Shown: positions 16,743-25,444, counted from the stretch's first letter. The stretch: DNA of 64,000 bases from Nocardioides marinus (GCF_013408145.1 NZ_JACBZI010000001.1:2370001-2434000); one strand, 5' to 3'. Notes: generated by a model not told the origin, from the sequence alone. Program-made: numbers and translations.

Positions 16743-17216
16743 ATGACCAGGAAGCAGGAGCGCACCGGCCTGAACCTCGACGAGGTGTCCAAGGCGATCA
16801 TCGAGCAGCTCCAGCAGGACGGCCGACGCTCCTACGCCGCCATCGGCAAGGTGGTCGGTCTCTCCGAGGCCGCCGTGCGCCAGCGGGTCCAGCGGCTCGT
16901 GGACAGCGGCGTCATGCAGGTCGTGGCCGTCACCGACCCCCTCGAGCTGGGCTTCGCCCGCCAGGCCATGGTCGGCGTGCGCTGCACCGGCCAGCTCGAG
17001 CCGGTCGCCGACGCGCTGGCCGAGCTCGAGGAGATCGACTACGTCGTCATCACCGCCGGCTCCTACGACCTGCTCGCCGAGGTCGTCTGCGAGAGCGACG
17101 AAGCGCTGCTGGACCTGATCTCCCACCGGATCCGCAACATCCCGGGCGTCGTGGCCACCGAGACCTTCATGTACCTCAAGCTGCGCAAGCAGACCTACTC
17201 CTGGGGCGTGCGCTGA
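16743..17216 (+). CDS. Lrp/AsnC family transcriptional regulator
   Basis: A 157-residue protein with an N-terminal winged helix-turn-helix (SKAIIEQLQQDGRRSYAAIG, then GLSEAAVRQRVQRLVDSGVM) and a C-terminal RAM ligand/oligomer domain (about 65-145, including VVITAGSYDLLAEVVC). Length and layout are typical. The ATG at 16743 lies about 55 bp past operator C. It is divergent from the pot operon and followed directly by a second FAD oxidoreductase gene, so it is probably the local regulator of polyamine or amino acid catabolism, with a small amine or amino acid as effector. The DNA target proposed here is inference from the shared repeats. Confidence 0.9.
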   Translation: MTRKQERTGLNLDEVSKAIIEQLQQDGRRSYAAIGKVVGLSEAAVRQRVQRLVDSGVMQVVAVTDPLELGFARQAMVGVRCTGQLEPVADALAELEEIDYVVITAGSYDLLAEVVCESDEALLDLISHRIRNIPGVVATETFMYLKLRKQTYSWGVR

Positions 17217-18586
17217 GCGAGGTCGCCCGGCTCTCGCTGTGGCACGCGAGCGCCGAGGAGGACTGGGCGCCGCGGCCGCCGCTGCCCGGTGACCGCGACG
17301 CCGACGTCGCGGTCGTCGGCGCCGGCCTCACCGGCCTGTGGACCGCCCACTACCTCGCCGAGGCCGACCCCACCCTGCGGGTCACCGTCGTGGAGTCGCA
17401 GGTCGCCGGGTACGGCGCGTCGGGCCGCAACGGCGGGTGGTGCTCCGCCCTCTTCCCCGCCTCCGCCGACTCTCTGGCCCGCGACCACGGGCGGGACGCC
17501 GCCCTGGCCCAGCACCGGGCGATGCGGGCCACGGTCGACGAGGTGCTGCGCGCCGCAACAGCCGAGGGGATCGACGCCCGGGCCGCCAAGGGCGGCACGG
17601 TGGTGCTGGCCCGCGGCGCCGCCCAGCTCGCCCGGGCCCGGGCCGAGGTCGAGCACGCCCGCACCTGGGGTCGCCCCGAGACCGAGCTGGCGCTCCTCGA
17701 CGCCGGCGCCGCCCGGGCACGCCTGGACGCCGCCGGGACGGTGGGGGCGACGTACACGCCCGACTGCGCCGCGCTGCACCCCGTGCGCCTGGTCCGCGGC
17801 CTGGCCCGCGCCGTGGAGCGACGCGGCGTGACGATCCACGAGGGCACCACGGCGCTGGCGGTGGAGCCCGGCCGGGTCCGCACCGACCGCGGCACCCTGC
17901 GCGCCGACGTCGTCGTCCGCGCCACCGAGGCCTGGACGCCCCGGCTGCCCGGGCTGCGCCGGGCCCTGGCCCCGGTCTACTCCCTGGTCATCGCCACCGA
18001 GCCGCTGCCCGAGGCGACCTGGGAGCGGATCGGGCTGCGCGAGCGCGAGACGTTCAGCGACCACCGCCACCTCATCGTCTACGGCCAGCGCACCGCCGAC
18101 GGCCGGATGGTCTTCGGCGGCCGCGGCGCGCCGTACCACCTCGGGTCGCGCGTCCACCCCGCCCACGACCGCGACCCCCGGGTCTTCGCACGGCTGCTGG
18201 GCACGCTGCACGAGATGTTCCCGGTGCTGCGCGGGGTGCGTGTCGAGCACGCCTGGGGCGGACCCCTCGGCATCCCGCGCGACTGGTGCGCCTCGGTCGG
18301 GCTCGACCGGCGCACCGGGCTCGCGCACGCCGGCGGGTACGTCGGTGACGGGCTGTCGACCACCAACCTCGCGGGCCGCACGCTGCGCGACCTCGTGCTC
18401 GGCCGGGACACCGACCTGACTCGTCTCGCCTGGGTCGGGCATGCCTCGCCGCACTGGGAGCCCGAGCCGCTGCGCTGGCTGGGCATCAACGCAGGGCTGC
18501 GCGCCACGGTGCTCGCCGACGCCGAGGAGCGGCTCACCGGTCGGCCCTCGCTCGTCGCCCGTGCCGTCGCCCCGCTGCTGGGCTGA
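17213..18586 (+). CDS. FAD-dependent amine/amino acid oxidoreductase (PuuB/DAO family), copy 2
   Basis: About 457 residues. The FAD motif is DVAVVGAGLTGLWTAHYLAE, with the FAD-contact loop GYGASGRNGGW and a C-terminal GGYVGDGLSTTNLAGRTL. It is homologous to the oxidase at 10980-12398 but clearly divergent, so not a recent duplicate. The start is unusual. No ATG or GTG lies in frame near the expected N-terminus (SLWHASAEEDWAPRPPLPGD). A CTG at 17213 overlaps the regulator stop as CTGA, mirroring the GTGA junctions of the divergent operon, and is my choice. Co-transcription with the regulator follows. The substrate is probably an amine or N-methyl amino acid. Confidence 0.8.
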   Translation: MSEVARLSLWHASAEEDWAPRPPLPGDRDADVAVVGAGLTGLWTAHYLAEADPTLRVTVVESQVAGYGASGRNGGWCSALFPASADSLARDHGRDAALAQHRAMRATVDEVLRAATAEGIDARAAKGGTVVLARGAAQLARARAEVEHARTWGRPETELALLDAGAARARLDAAGTVGATYTPDCAALHPVRLVRGLARAVERRGVTIHEGTTALAVEPGRVRTDRGTLRADVVVRATEAWTPRLPGLRRALAPVYSLVIATEPLPEATWERIGLRERETFSDHRHLIVYGQRTADGRMVFGGRGAPYHLGSRVHPAHDRDPRVFARLLGTLHEMFPVLRGVRVEHAWGGPLGIPRDWCASVGLDRRTGLAHAGGYVGDGLSTTNLAGRTLRDLVLGRDTDLTRLAWVGHASPHWEPEPLRWLGINAGLRATVLADAEERLTGRPSLVARAVAPLLG

Positions 18587-18621
18587 CCCCGCGGCGCACG
18601 GTCGGGTGTGAGGATGGCGCC

Positions 18622-19413
18622 ATGAGGAAGCTCGCGCTCGTCCGTCGCCCCGGCCCCCGCGTCGCCGAGGGTCTGGTGACCCACCTCGAGCGGTCACCCG
18701 TCGACCCCGACCTGGCGCTGCGCCAGTGGCAGGGCTACGTCGACGCCCTGCACGCCGAGGGCTGGCGCACCATCGAGGTGCCGCCGGCCGACGACTGCCC
18801 CGACGCTGTCTTCGTCGAGGACACCGTCGTGGTCTACGGCGACGTCGCGGTGATCAGCCGCCCCGGCGCCGACGAGCGCAAGCCCGAGACCGCCGGCACC
18901 GAGCAGGAGCTGCGCGGGCTCGGCTACCGCATCGAGCACATCGAGGCGCCCGAGACCCTCGACGGCGGCGACGTGCTCAAGCACGACGGCACCGTCTGGG
19001 TCGGCCTCGGAGGGCGTACGACGCCGGGCGCCGTCGACCAGCTCCGCACGCACCTCGCGCCGCTCGGGGCGGTCGTCGTCGGCGTACCCCTCGCGAAGGT
19101 GCTGCACCTGAAGTCCGCGGTGACCGCGCTCCCCGACGGCACCGTCATCGGGTGGGACCCGGTCGTCGACGACGCGAGCGTGTGGGAGCGCTACGAGTCG
19201 GTCCCCGAGGAGCCGGGCTGCCACGTGGTGGTGCTCGACGAGTCGACGGTGCTGATGTCGAGCGCCGCCCCACGGACCCGGGCCCGGTTCGAGGAGCGCG
19301 GCCTGCGGGTGGTGGCCGTCGACATCGGGGAGCTGGAGAAGCTCGAGGGGTGCGTGACCTGCCTGTCGGTGCGGCTGCGCGGGGCCCCCGGCCCGACCTG
19401 GGACCCACGCTAA
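18622..19413 (+). CDS. ddaH: dimethylarginine dimethylaminohydrolase
   Basis: A 263-residue guanidino-group-modifying enzyme. The acid pair is Glu66-Asp67 in VFVEDTVVV, the catalytic His is His162 in HLKSAV, and the nucleophile is Cys247 in the C-terminal EGCVTCLSVRL. These are the DDAH residues and spacing. The enzyme converts methylated arginine to citrulline and a methylamine. It lies 35 nt after the FAD oxidoreductase in the same direction and may extend the catabolic unit to arginine-derived amines. The closely related arginine deiminase is less likely given the length. Confidence 0.85.
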   Translation: MRKLALVRRPGPRVAEGLVTHLERSPVDPDLALRQWQGYVDALHAEGWRTIEVPPADDCPDAVFVEDTVVVYGDVAVISRPGADERKPETAGTEQELRGLGYRIEHIEAPETLDGGDVLKHDGTVWVGLGGRTTPGAVDQLRTHLAPLGAVVVGVPLAKVLHLKSAVTALPDGTVIGWDPVVDDASVWERYESVPEEPGCHVVVLDESTVLMSSAAPRTRARFEERGLRVVAVDIGELEKLEGCVTCLSVRLRGAPGPTWDPR

Positions 19414-19416
19414 TTC

Positions 19417-19473
19417 GGTGGCGCCCAGGGTCCACCCGGCGCCACCATGTCCTCGGCGCCCACCCGGGCGCCG
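19417..19473 (+). promoter_or_regulatory. two tandem GC-rich hairpins between ddaH and the RIO kinase
   Basis: The first stem is perfect: ggtggcgcc (19417-19425) with ggcgccacc (19438-19446). The second stem pairs cggcgccc (19454-19461) with gggcgccg (19466-19473). All four arms contain the core GGCGCC or a close variant, so arms of one hairpin can also pair with those of the other. They may simply end the ddaH transcript, but no U-tract follows. They may also be an alternating leader structure for the kinase. Confidence 0.5.
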
Positions 19474-19515
19474 ACCTGAGCGGCACCGCGCCGCCCGAGC
19501 GTGAAGGAGCGTGAC

Positions 19516-19617
19516 ATGTCCATGACTGTCCTGGGCCTGCCTGCAGACCACCCCCTCCTCACGCACCGGAGCACCCGCAGTGACCACACCTCACGGGACG
19601 TCGTCCCGTCACCCTGA
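19516..19617 (+). CDS. candidate 33-residue upstream ORF overlapping the RIO kinase start
   Basis: ATG 19516 is preceded by GAAGGAG at 6-nt spacing, a far better ribosome binding site than the kinase start has. The peptide begins MSMTVLGLPADHPLLTHR and ends in TGA at 19615-19617, 35 nt inside the kinase gene and in a different frame. It is too short for domain recognition. The arrangement suggests a leader peptide whose translation affects the downstream start. An alternative is that the site is fortuitous. Confidence 0.45.
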   Translation: MSMTVLGLPADHPLLTHRSTRSDHTSRDVVPSP

Positions 19618-20482
19618 GCAGCACCCCCAGCAGTACGCCGGCATCGACCCGGCCTTCGTCTTCGACTTCCGCGACAGCGACGAGATCGACGACACCAGCC
19701 AGCGCTGGAGCACCTGGCTCGACGTCGAGCCCCTGGCCCGCGGACCCGAGCCCCGACCCGACTGGGTCGTGACCTCGCAGGCCGCCATCGACACCGAGCT
19801 CGGTGTCCTCAAGACCGGCAAGGAGGCCGACGCGTTCCTGCTCGAGCGCGCCGTGCCGGGCTCCGACGCGGTGGGCGAGTCGGTCGTGCTGGTGTCCAAG
19901 CGCTACCGCGGCGAGGAGCAGCGCTCCTTCCACCGCTCGGCGGCCTACACCGAGGGCCGGGCGGTCCGGAACACCCGCGACAACCGTGCGATGGCCAAGA
20001 AGTCCGCCTACGGACGCAGCGTCGCCGCCGGGCAGTGGGCCTGGGCGGAGTTCCAGGCGCTCAGCCGGCTCTGGTCGCTCGGCCTGCCGGTCCCCTACCC
20101 CGTGCAGGTCGACGGGACCGAGGTGCTGATGGAGTGGATCAGCATCGAGGGCCCCGACGGCGAGGAGACCGCCCCGCGACTGGCGCAGACCCGTCCCGAC
20201 GCCGACCTGCTCGGGTCGTGGTTCGAGCAGCTGCGCGAGGCGATGGCCACGATGGTGCAGGCCGGGCTGGTGCACGGCGACCTGTCGCCGTACAACACCT
20301 TGGCGGCCGGCGAGCGCCTGGTGATCATCGACCTGCCGCAGATGGTGGACCTGGTCGGCAACGTCAACGGGATGGACTTCCTGCTGCGCGACTGCCGCAA
20401 CATGTGCACCTGGTTCCGGGCACGCGGCCTCGAGGTCGACGAGCTCGACCTGTACGCCGAGCTGCTGGCGCACGCGTTCTGA
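19580..20482 (+). CDS. RIO1-family atypical protein kinase
   Basis: A 300-residue protein. Kinase features are the RIO ATP motif KTGKEADAF (78-86), a lysine in VLVSKRYRG (near 107), the catalytic loop VHGDLSPYN (Asp234, Asn239) and the metal-binding IDLPQ (Asp251). The activation and substrate-binding subdomains of classic kinases are absent, as usual in RIO proteins. The N-terminal 65 residues look unstructured. Targets of bacterial RIO kinases are mostly unknown; ribosome-related roles are known for the archaeal and eukaryotic ones. GTG 19580 is the family-consistent start but has only a weak GGAG upstream. Confidence 0.85.
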   Translation: MTTPHGTSSRHPEQHPQQYAGIDPAFVFDFRDSDEIDDTSQRWSTWLDVEPLARGPEPRPDWVVTSQAAIDTELGVLKTGKEADAFLLERAVPGSDAVGESVVLVSKRYRGEEQRSFHRSAAYTEGRAVRNTRDNRAMAKKSAYGRSVAAGQWAWAEFQALSRLWSLGLPVPYPVQVDGTEVLMEWISIEGPDGEETAPRLAQTRPDADLLGSWFEQLREAMATMVQAGLVHGDLSPYNTLAAGERLVIIDLPQMVDLVGNVNGMDFLLRDCRNMCTWFRARGLEVDELDLYAELLAHAF

Positions 20483-20515
20483 CCGGGTCCGCGACCCGCA
20501 CGTAGGGTCTCGGTC

Positions 20516-21613
20516 GTGAGACGCACCCGTGGCCACACCGTCGACGTCACCACCCTCGCCGAGCTCGAGCGCCGGCTCGGCGAGGGGGTGCGCCACCTGT
20601 CGGGGTGGCGGGTGCGCCACGTGGACCTGCGGGGTCGTCGCGACCTGCTGGCCGGCCACGACCTCGAGGGCGCGACGTTCCTGGGGTGCGACTTCGACGA
20701 GGAGGTCGTGCGCGGCGCCGAGGCCGACGGCGCCGTGGTCCTGCCCCGGCTCAGCGACCCCGACGTCCCGGTCGACGTACGCCGGCAGAGGCTCTACACC
20801 GCGGCCGAGCTCTACGACGCGCCCCGGTGGACCGACTCGCTCGACGGTCGCGCCTACGCGTGGTCCCAGGACCTGCCCCCGGGCTCCTCGGCCGACGAGG
20901 CCGCGCTCGCCCGCACGCTGCACGACCACGCGATCGACCTCGCCCTGGACACCTGGCGGGCCGAGCACCGGGTCGTCGGCGTGATGGGCGGGCACGCGGC
21001 GCGGCGGGGCGACGCCACCTACACCGACGCCGCCCGGCTCGGCCACCTGCTCGGGGACGGGCTCACCGTGGCCACCGGCGGTGGCCCCGGGGCGATGGAG
21101 GCGGCCAACCTCGGCGCCCGGCTCGCGGCGCACCCGGCTGCGGCGGTGGACGAGGCCGTCGCCGAGCTGGCCCGCGTGCCGTCGTACCGCCCGTCGGTCG
21201 ATGCGTGGGCCGGCTCGGCGTTCGCGATCTGCGACCGCTTCGGCGATCCGCGCGAGAACCTCGCGATCCCGACCTGGCACTACGGCCACGAGCCGCCGGG
21301 CGTCTTCGCCACGGCCATCGCGAAGTACTTCCGCAACGCCACCCGCGAAGCGATCCTGCTGGAGGTCTGCGATGCCGGCATCGTCTTCCTGCCGGGCGCC
21401 GCGGGAACGGTGCAGGAGGTCTTCCAGGACGCCTGCGAGAACTACTACGCCGACGCCGGCGACGTGGCCCCGATGGTGCTGGTCGGGGTCGAGCACTGGA
21501 CCCGCACCCTGCCTGCGTGGCCGCTGCTGCAGGCGCTGGCCGCCGAGCGCGCGATGGCCGACTCGGTGCACCTCGTCGACACCGTCGAGGAGGCCGCGGC
21601 GCTGCTGGTCTGA
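20516..21613 (+). CDS. LOG-family nucleotide-binding protein with extra N-terminal domain
   Basis: A 365-residue protein. The C-terminal part (about 150-365) has the Rossmann-like LOG fold: VVGVMGGHAARRGD, then TVATGGGPGAMEAAN, then FLPGAAGTVQEVFQ. The canonical PGGxGTxxE motif is changed to PGAAGTVQE but keeps Thr298 and Glu301. LOG proteins of this type act as nucleoside-5'-monophosphate phosphoribohydrolases (cytokinin-activating type). About 140 residues precede the LOG fold and contain a short pentapeptide-like patch (LEGATFLGCDF). Standalone LOG proteins are about 180-200 residues. It lies 33 bp after the kinase gene. The GTG at 20516 is the chosen start. Confidence 0.75.
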   Translation: MRRTRGHTVDVTTLAELERRLGEGVRHLSGWRVRHVDLRGRRDLLAGHDLEGATFLGCDFDEEVVRGAEADGAVVLPRLSDPDVPVDVRRQRLYTAAELYDAPRWTDSLDGRAYAWSQDLPPGSSADEAALARTLHDHAIDLALDTWRAEHRVVGVMGGHAARRGDATYTDAARLGHLLGDGLTVATGGGPGAMEAANLGARLAAHPAAAVDEAVAELARVPSYRPSVDAWAGSAFAICDRFGDPRENLAIPTWHYGHEPPGVFATAIAKYFRNATREAILLEVCDAGIVFLPGAAGTVQEVFQDACENYYADAGDVAPMVLVGVEHWTRTLPAWPLLQALAAERAMADSVHLVDTVEEAAALLV

Positions 21614-21620
21614 GGCCGGC

Positions 21621-22787
21621 TCAGCCCGCGAGCAGCCCCGCGCGTGCCGGGACGCCGCTGACCTCGCGGTAGTGATCGACCAGGGCGTCGTTGACCGCAC
21701 GCCACGACCGGTCGGCCACGCTGAGCCGCGCCGCGCGCGAGACGCGGCGCCGCAGGAGCGCGTCGTCCACGAGGCGGTCCACGAAGCCGCCCAGCTCGCC
21801 GACGTCGCCGGGGCTGTAGAGGAAGCCGGCCACCTCGTCGGCGACCACGTCGACGGGGCCGCCGCTGCGCGGCGCCACCACCGGGACGCCGGAGGCCAGC
21901 GCCTCCTGGGCGGACTGGCAGAAGGTCTCGTGCCGCCCGGTGTGCACGAACACGTCGAGCGAGGCGTAGACCGCCCCCAGCTCCGCGCCGTGGAGCACCC
22001 CCGCGAAGTGGGCGTCGGGCAGGAGCCGACGCAGCCGGCCCTCCTCCGGCCCACCGCCGACCAGGACCAGGCGGAAGCGCGGGTCGGCGTGCAGGTGCAC
22101 GAGGAGGTCCAGCTCCTTCTCGGCGGCCAGCCGGCCGACGTACCCGACCAGCAGCCGCCCGTCGGGAGCGATCCGGTCGCGCACGGCGTCGTCGCGGCGC
22201 CCGGGGTGGAACGCCTCGAGGTCCACGCCCCGCGGCCACAGGTGGGTGTCGGCCACGCCGAGGTCGGCGAGCTGGCGCATGCTGGCGCTGGAGGGCGCCA
22301 GGGTGCGCGCCACCCGGCCGTGGATCCGGGTGGTCAGCCGGGCCATCGCGCGGGGACCGCCGGCGATGCCGTACCGCAGCGCGAAGCCGACCAGGTCGGT
22401 CTGGTAGACCGCGACCGCCGGGATGCCGAGCTCCTGCGCGACCAGGGCCGCCTGGTGCCCGAGCGTGGCCGGGGAGGCCAGGTGCACGACGTCGGGCCGG
22501 AAGCGCTGCATCACGAACCGCAGTCGTCGCCGTGTCTCCAGGCCGATGCGGAAGTCGCGGTAGAACGGCAGGCTGGCGCCGCGCGCCACGGTCACCGGGA
22601 AGCCGGCGTACGACGCCGGGCCGGTGGGTGCGACCAGCTCGGCCACGTGGCCCTCGGCGGCCAGGTGCTCCAGCACCCGGCGCACGGAGTTGGTCACCCC
22701 GTTGACCTGCGGGAGGAAGGACTCGGAGACCACCAGCACCCGCAGCCGGTCGCTGCCGGTGGGGCGGGGTGCGTGCAGGATCGTCAT
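21621..22787 (-). CDS. GT4 glycosyltransferase, alpha-mannosyltransferase (MgtA/PimB-like)
   Basis: A 388-residue GT-B enzyme. The N-terminal acceptor domain begins VLVVSESFLPQVNGVTNSV; the donor domain has VGYVGRLAAEKELDLLV, VLVGGGPEEGRL and the EX7E-type segment ETFCQSAQEALASGVPVVAP. This pattern is shared by GDP-mannose-dependent alpha-mannosyltransferases of actinobacterial glycolipid synthesis. The exact acceptor (lipid or lipoglycan) is not evident. ATG 22787 is used; a GTG at 22796 is also in frame. It converges with the LOG gene, with 7 bp between their ends. Confidence 0.82.
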   Translation of the reverse strand: MTILHAPRPTGSDRLRVLVVSESFLPQVNGVTNSVRRVLEHLAAEGHVAELVAPTGPASYAGFPVTVARGASLPFYRDFRIGLETRRRLRFVMQRFRPDVVHLASPATLGHQAALVAQELGIPAVAVYQTDLVGFALRYGIAGGPRAMARLTTRIHGRVARTLAPSSASMRQLADLGVADTHLWPRGVDLEAFHPGRRDDAVRDRIAPDGRLLVGYVGRLAAEKELDLLVHLHADPRFRLVLVGGGPEEGRLRRLLPDAHFAGVLHGAELGAVYASLDVFVHTGRHETFCQSAQEALASGVPVVAPRSGGPVDVVADEVAGFLYSPGDVGELGGFVDRLVDDALLRRRVSRAARLSVADRSWRAVNDALVDHYREVSGVPARAGLLAG

Positions 22788-22883
22788 GACCCTCACGGTG
22801 GGGCCGCGAGCGGACCTCCGGGGAAGCGTGGGGTGGGGTGTCCGGGACGCTCAGGTGAACGTCCGTGGAACCCGCTCGCCGGC

Positions 22884-24020
22884 CTACTCGGTGGCCGCGA
22901 GCTGCCCGCAGGCGCCGTCGATGTCGGAGCCGCGGGTGTCGCGGACCGTCGTCGGGATCCCCTTGGCCTCCAGCCGGCGGACGAACTCACGCTCGTCGGC
23001 GGGGTCGGAGGCGGTCCACTTGCTGCCCGGCGTGGGGTTGAGCGGGATCAGGTTGACGTGCACCCAGCCCCAGTCACCGCGGGCGTTGAGGACGTCGGCG
23101 AGCAGGTCGGCGCGCCAGGCCTGGTCGTTGATGCCGCGCATCATGGCGTACTCGATGGAGACGCGGCGCTTGGTGGTGCGGGCGTACTCCCAGGCGGCGT
23201 CGACGGTCTCGGCCACGGAGAAGCGGGTGTTGATCGGGACCAGCTCGTTGCGCAGCTCGTCGTCGGGGGCGTGCAGGCTCAGCGCCAGCGTGACCGGGAT
23301 GCCCTCGGTGGCCAGCTGCTTGATGCGCGGCACCAGGCCGACGGTGGAGACGGTGACGCCGCGCGCGGACATGCCGAGCCCGTCGGGGGTGGGGTCGGTG
23401 AGCCGGCGAACGGCGCCGATGACCGCCTTGTAGTTGGCCAGCGGCTCCCCCATGCCCATGAAGACCACGTTGGAGACCCGGCCCGGGCCGCCCGGCACCT
23501 CGCCACGGGCCAGCGACCGGGCGCCGGCGACGACCTGCTCGACGATCTCGGCGGTGCTCATGTTGCGCTGCAGGCCGCCCTGACCGGTGGCGCAGAACGG
23601 GCAGGCCATGCCGCAGCCGGCCTGGCTGGACACGCACATGGTCGCGCGGTCGGGGTAGCGCATGAGCACCGACTCGACCAGGGCGCCGTCGAAGAGCTTC
23701 CACAGCACCTTGCGCGTGGTGCCCTTGTCGGCCTCCATGGTGCGCAGCGGGGTCATCAGCTCGGGCAGCAGGGCCCCCACCAGGTCGGCGCGCTGCCCCG
23801 ACGGCAGGTCGGTCATCTGCTCGGGGTCGTCGACCAGCCGCGCGAAGTAGTGCGTGGAGAGCTGCTTGGCGCGGAAGCCGGGCAGGCCCTGCTCCTCCAG
23901 CAGCGCCTTGCGCTCGGCCGGGGTGAGGTCGGCCAGGTGCCGCGGCGGCTTCTTTCGACCGCGCGGCTCCTCCATCACCAGGGGCAGCGTCTTGATGGGC
24001 TCAGCAGGCGTCTGGGACAT
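22884..24020 (-). CDS. rlmN: 23S rRNA/tRNA adenine-C2 methyltransferase RlmN
   Basis: A 378-residue radical-SAM enzyme. The cluster ligands are Cys136, Cys140 and Cys143 in [13 protein letters not shown]. The C-terminal resolving Cys371 lies in GACGQL, and the methyl-carrying helix region has [10 protein letters not shown]. It methylates A2503 of 23S rRNA and A37 of some tRNAs. The ATG at 24020 gives the usual family length with a short proline/lysine-rich N-terminus. It is downstream of the frr-cdsA group, a common actinobacterial arrangement. Confidence 0.95.
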   Translation of the reverse strand: MSQTPAEPIKTLPLVMEEPRGRKKPPRHLADLTPAERKALLEEQGLPGFRAKQLSTHYFARLVDDPEQMTDLPSGQRADLVGALLPELMTPLRTMEADKGTTRKVLWKLFDGALVESVLMRYPDRATMCVSSQAGCGMACPFCATGQGGLQRNMSTAEIVEQVVAGARSLARGEVPGGPGRVSNVVFMGMGEPLANYKAVIGAVRRLTDPTPDGLGMSARGVTVSTVGLVPRIKQLATEGIPVTLALSLHAPDDELRNELVPINTRFSVAETVDAAWEYARTTKRRVSIEYAMMRGINDQAWRADLLADVLNARGDWGWVHVNLIPLNPTPGSKWTASDPADEREFVRRLEAKGIPTTVRDTRGSDIDGACGQLAATE

Positions 24021-24087
24021 AACGGCCCCATCCTCCCACCCGCGGGGGTGTACGGCCGAACCATCGGCCGGCACCGTGACCCGTGCC

Positions 24088-24477
24088 TCAGCCCCGGCTG
24101 ACCAGCAGCCACAGCACCAGGGCGGCCACTCCCCCGACCACGAGGGCGGTGGAGAAGATGCCGAGGAGCATGTAGCGGGCGAAGCGGCGCGTCAGCGGGT
24201 GGACCAGCAGCGCGATCGGCACCGCCAGGGTGACCAGCACGAACGGGAAGAGTTCCTCGGCGGCCTCGTAGTCCATCAGGGCGGCCAGCACGGCGGCGTA
24301 CGCGCCGGGGACGACCACGACGAAGACCAGCCCGGCGAAGAAGCCGGTCAGGGCCGCGAAGACGGGGTGCCCGCGGTGCCACCAGCTCGGCTGCGGCTCC
24401 TCGGCGGGCGTCGCCGGGAGGGTCGCGGTGTCCCGCGGGTCGAGAGCGGCGCTGGGGTCGCTGGGGTGGCCCGTCAT
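24088..24477 (-). CDS. small integral membrane protein, unknown function
   Basis: A 129-residue protein. About 40 polar, proline-rich residues precede three predicted membrane spans: [37 protein letters not shown] and [20 protein letters not shown]. The start at 24477 begins MTGHPSDP; an in-frame upstream codon exists but lacks support. It sits between rlmN and cdsA on the same strand and is probably co-transcribed. I recognise no named family. Confidence 0.75.
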   Translation of the reverse strand: MTGHPSDPSAALDPRDTATLPATPAEEPQPSWWHRGHPVFAALTGFFAGLVFVVVVPGAYAAVLAALMDYEAAEELFPFVLVTLAVPIALLVHPLTRRFARYMLLGIFSTALVVGGVAALVLWLLVSRG

Positions 24478-24547
24478 GGGCCCAGCATGCCCCGAACCCC
24501 GGCCGGGCACGCACCCCCGCGCCGGGCGGGGTGCCGCCAGCAGCGGC

Positions 24548-25444
24548 TCAGCGGTAGACGAGGTGGTGCAGCAGCAGCCAGATCGGCGCGATGGTGGCCA
24601 GCAGGGAGTCCAGCCGGTCCATCAGCCCGCCGTGGCCGGGGATGACCTGGCTCATGTCCTTGATGCCGAGGTCGCGCTTCATCACCGACTCGCACAGGTC
24701 GCCCAGGGTGGCCATGACGACCGCGATGAGGCCCAGGAAGATGCCGACCCACCAGTCCCCGTCGAGCAGCCACACGATCAGGATGATGCCGGCGGCGACG
24801 GTGAACACCATCGACCCGGCGAAGCCCTCCCAGGACTTCTTGGGCGAGATCACCGGGGCCATGGGGTGCTTGCCGAACAGCACACCGGCGACGTAGCCGC
24901 CGGTGTCGGAGGCGATGGTGACACCGATGAAGACGATGATGCCGCGCACGCCGTCGTCGTCCAGGCCGCCGCCGCCCAGTCCGCCCTCGGAGAGCAGCAG
25001 GGCGACGAAGGACCCCAGGAAGGGCACGTAGACGAGGGTGAACAGCGAGGCGGAGGCGTTCTGGACGTAGCCCTCGATGCCGCGGCGCAGCAGCCAGAGC
25101 ATCGTGACCAGGCCGGTCACCGCGGTGGCGGTCACCAGGGCGTCGGAGCCGAAGAGGTAGGCGACGACCACCATGACCACGCCGCCCACCATCAGCGGCT
25201 CCTCGGGCAGGTCGATGCCCTTGGCGGAGAACCCGCGGCCGAGCTCCCAGACGGCCACGCACACAGCGATCGCGACGATCACCATGAAGGCGGCCTTGAA
25301 GAAGAGCAGCGAGGCGGCGATCGCCCCGAGCAGGACGGCCGCGGAGCCGATCGCGGCCTTGAGGTCGCGACCGGCTCGACCGTGGTCCTTGCCCGAGGTG
25401 GGCTGGCTCGCGGGAGTGGGGCCCGTGGGGGTGGGGGTGTCCAT
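24548..25444 (-). CDS. cdsA: phosphatidate cytidylyltransferase
   Basis: A 298-residue polytopic membrane enzyme. The CdsA signature is present near the C-terminus (ESVMKRDLGIKDMSQVIPGH followed by GGLMDRLDS), with the earlier SDTGGYVAGVLFGKHPMAP and SPKKSWEG motifs. It makes CDP-diacylglycerol from phosphatidic acid and CTP for phospholipid synthesis. It is 21 nt downstream of frr. The N-terminal 30 residues are proline/threonine-rich and cytoplasmic. Confidence 0.95.
   Translation of the reverse strand: MDTPTPTGPTPASQPTSGKDHGRAGRDLKAAIGSAAVLLGAIAASLLFFKAAFMVIVAIAVCVAVWELGRGFSAKGIDLPEEPLMVGGVVMVVVAYLFGSDALVTATAVTGLVTMLWLLRRGIEGYVQNASASLFTLVYVPFLGSFVALLLSEGGLGGGGLDDDGVRGIIVFIGVTIASDTGGYVAGVLFGKHPMAPVISPKKSWEGFAGSMVFTVAAGIILIVWLLDGDWWVGIFLGLIAVVMATLGDLCESVMKRDLGIKDMSQVIPGHGGLMDRLDSLLATIAPIWLLLHHLVYR

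Noticed and set aside
10980..18586. The two FAD oxidoreductases as recent duplicates
   Set aside because: They share only the FAD motifs and general layout and differ throughout, so they are old paralogues or separate acquisitions.
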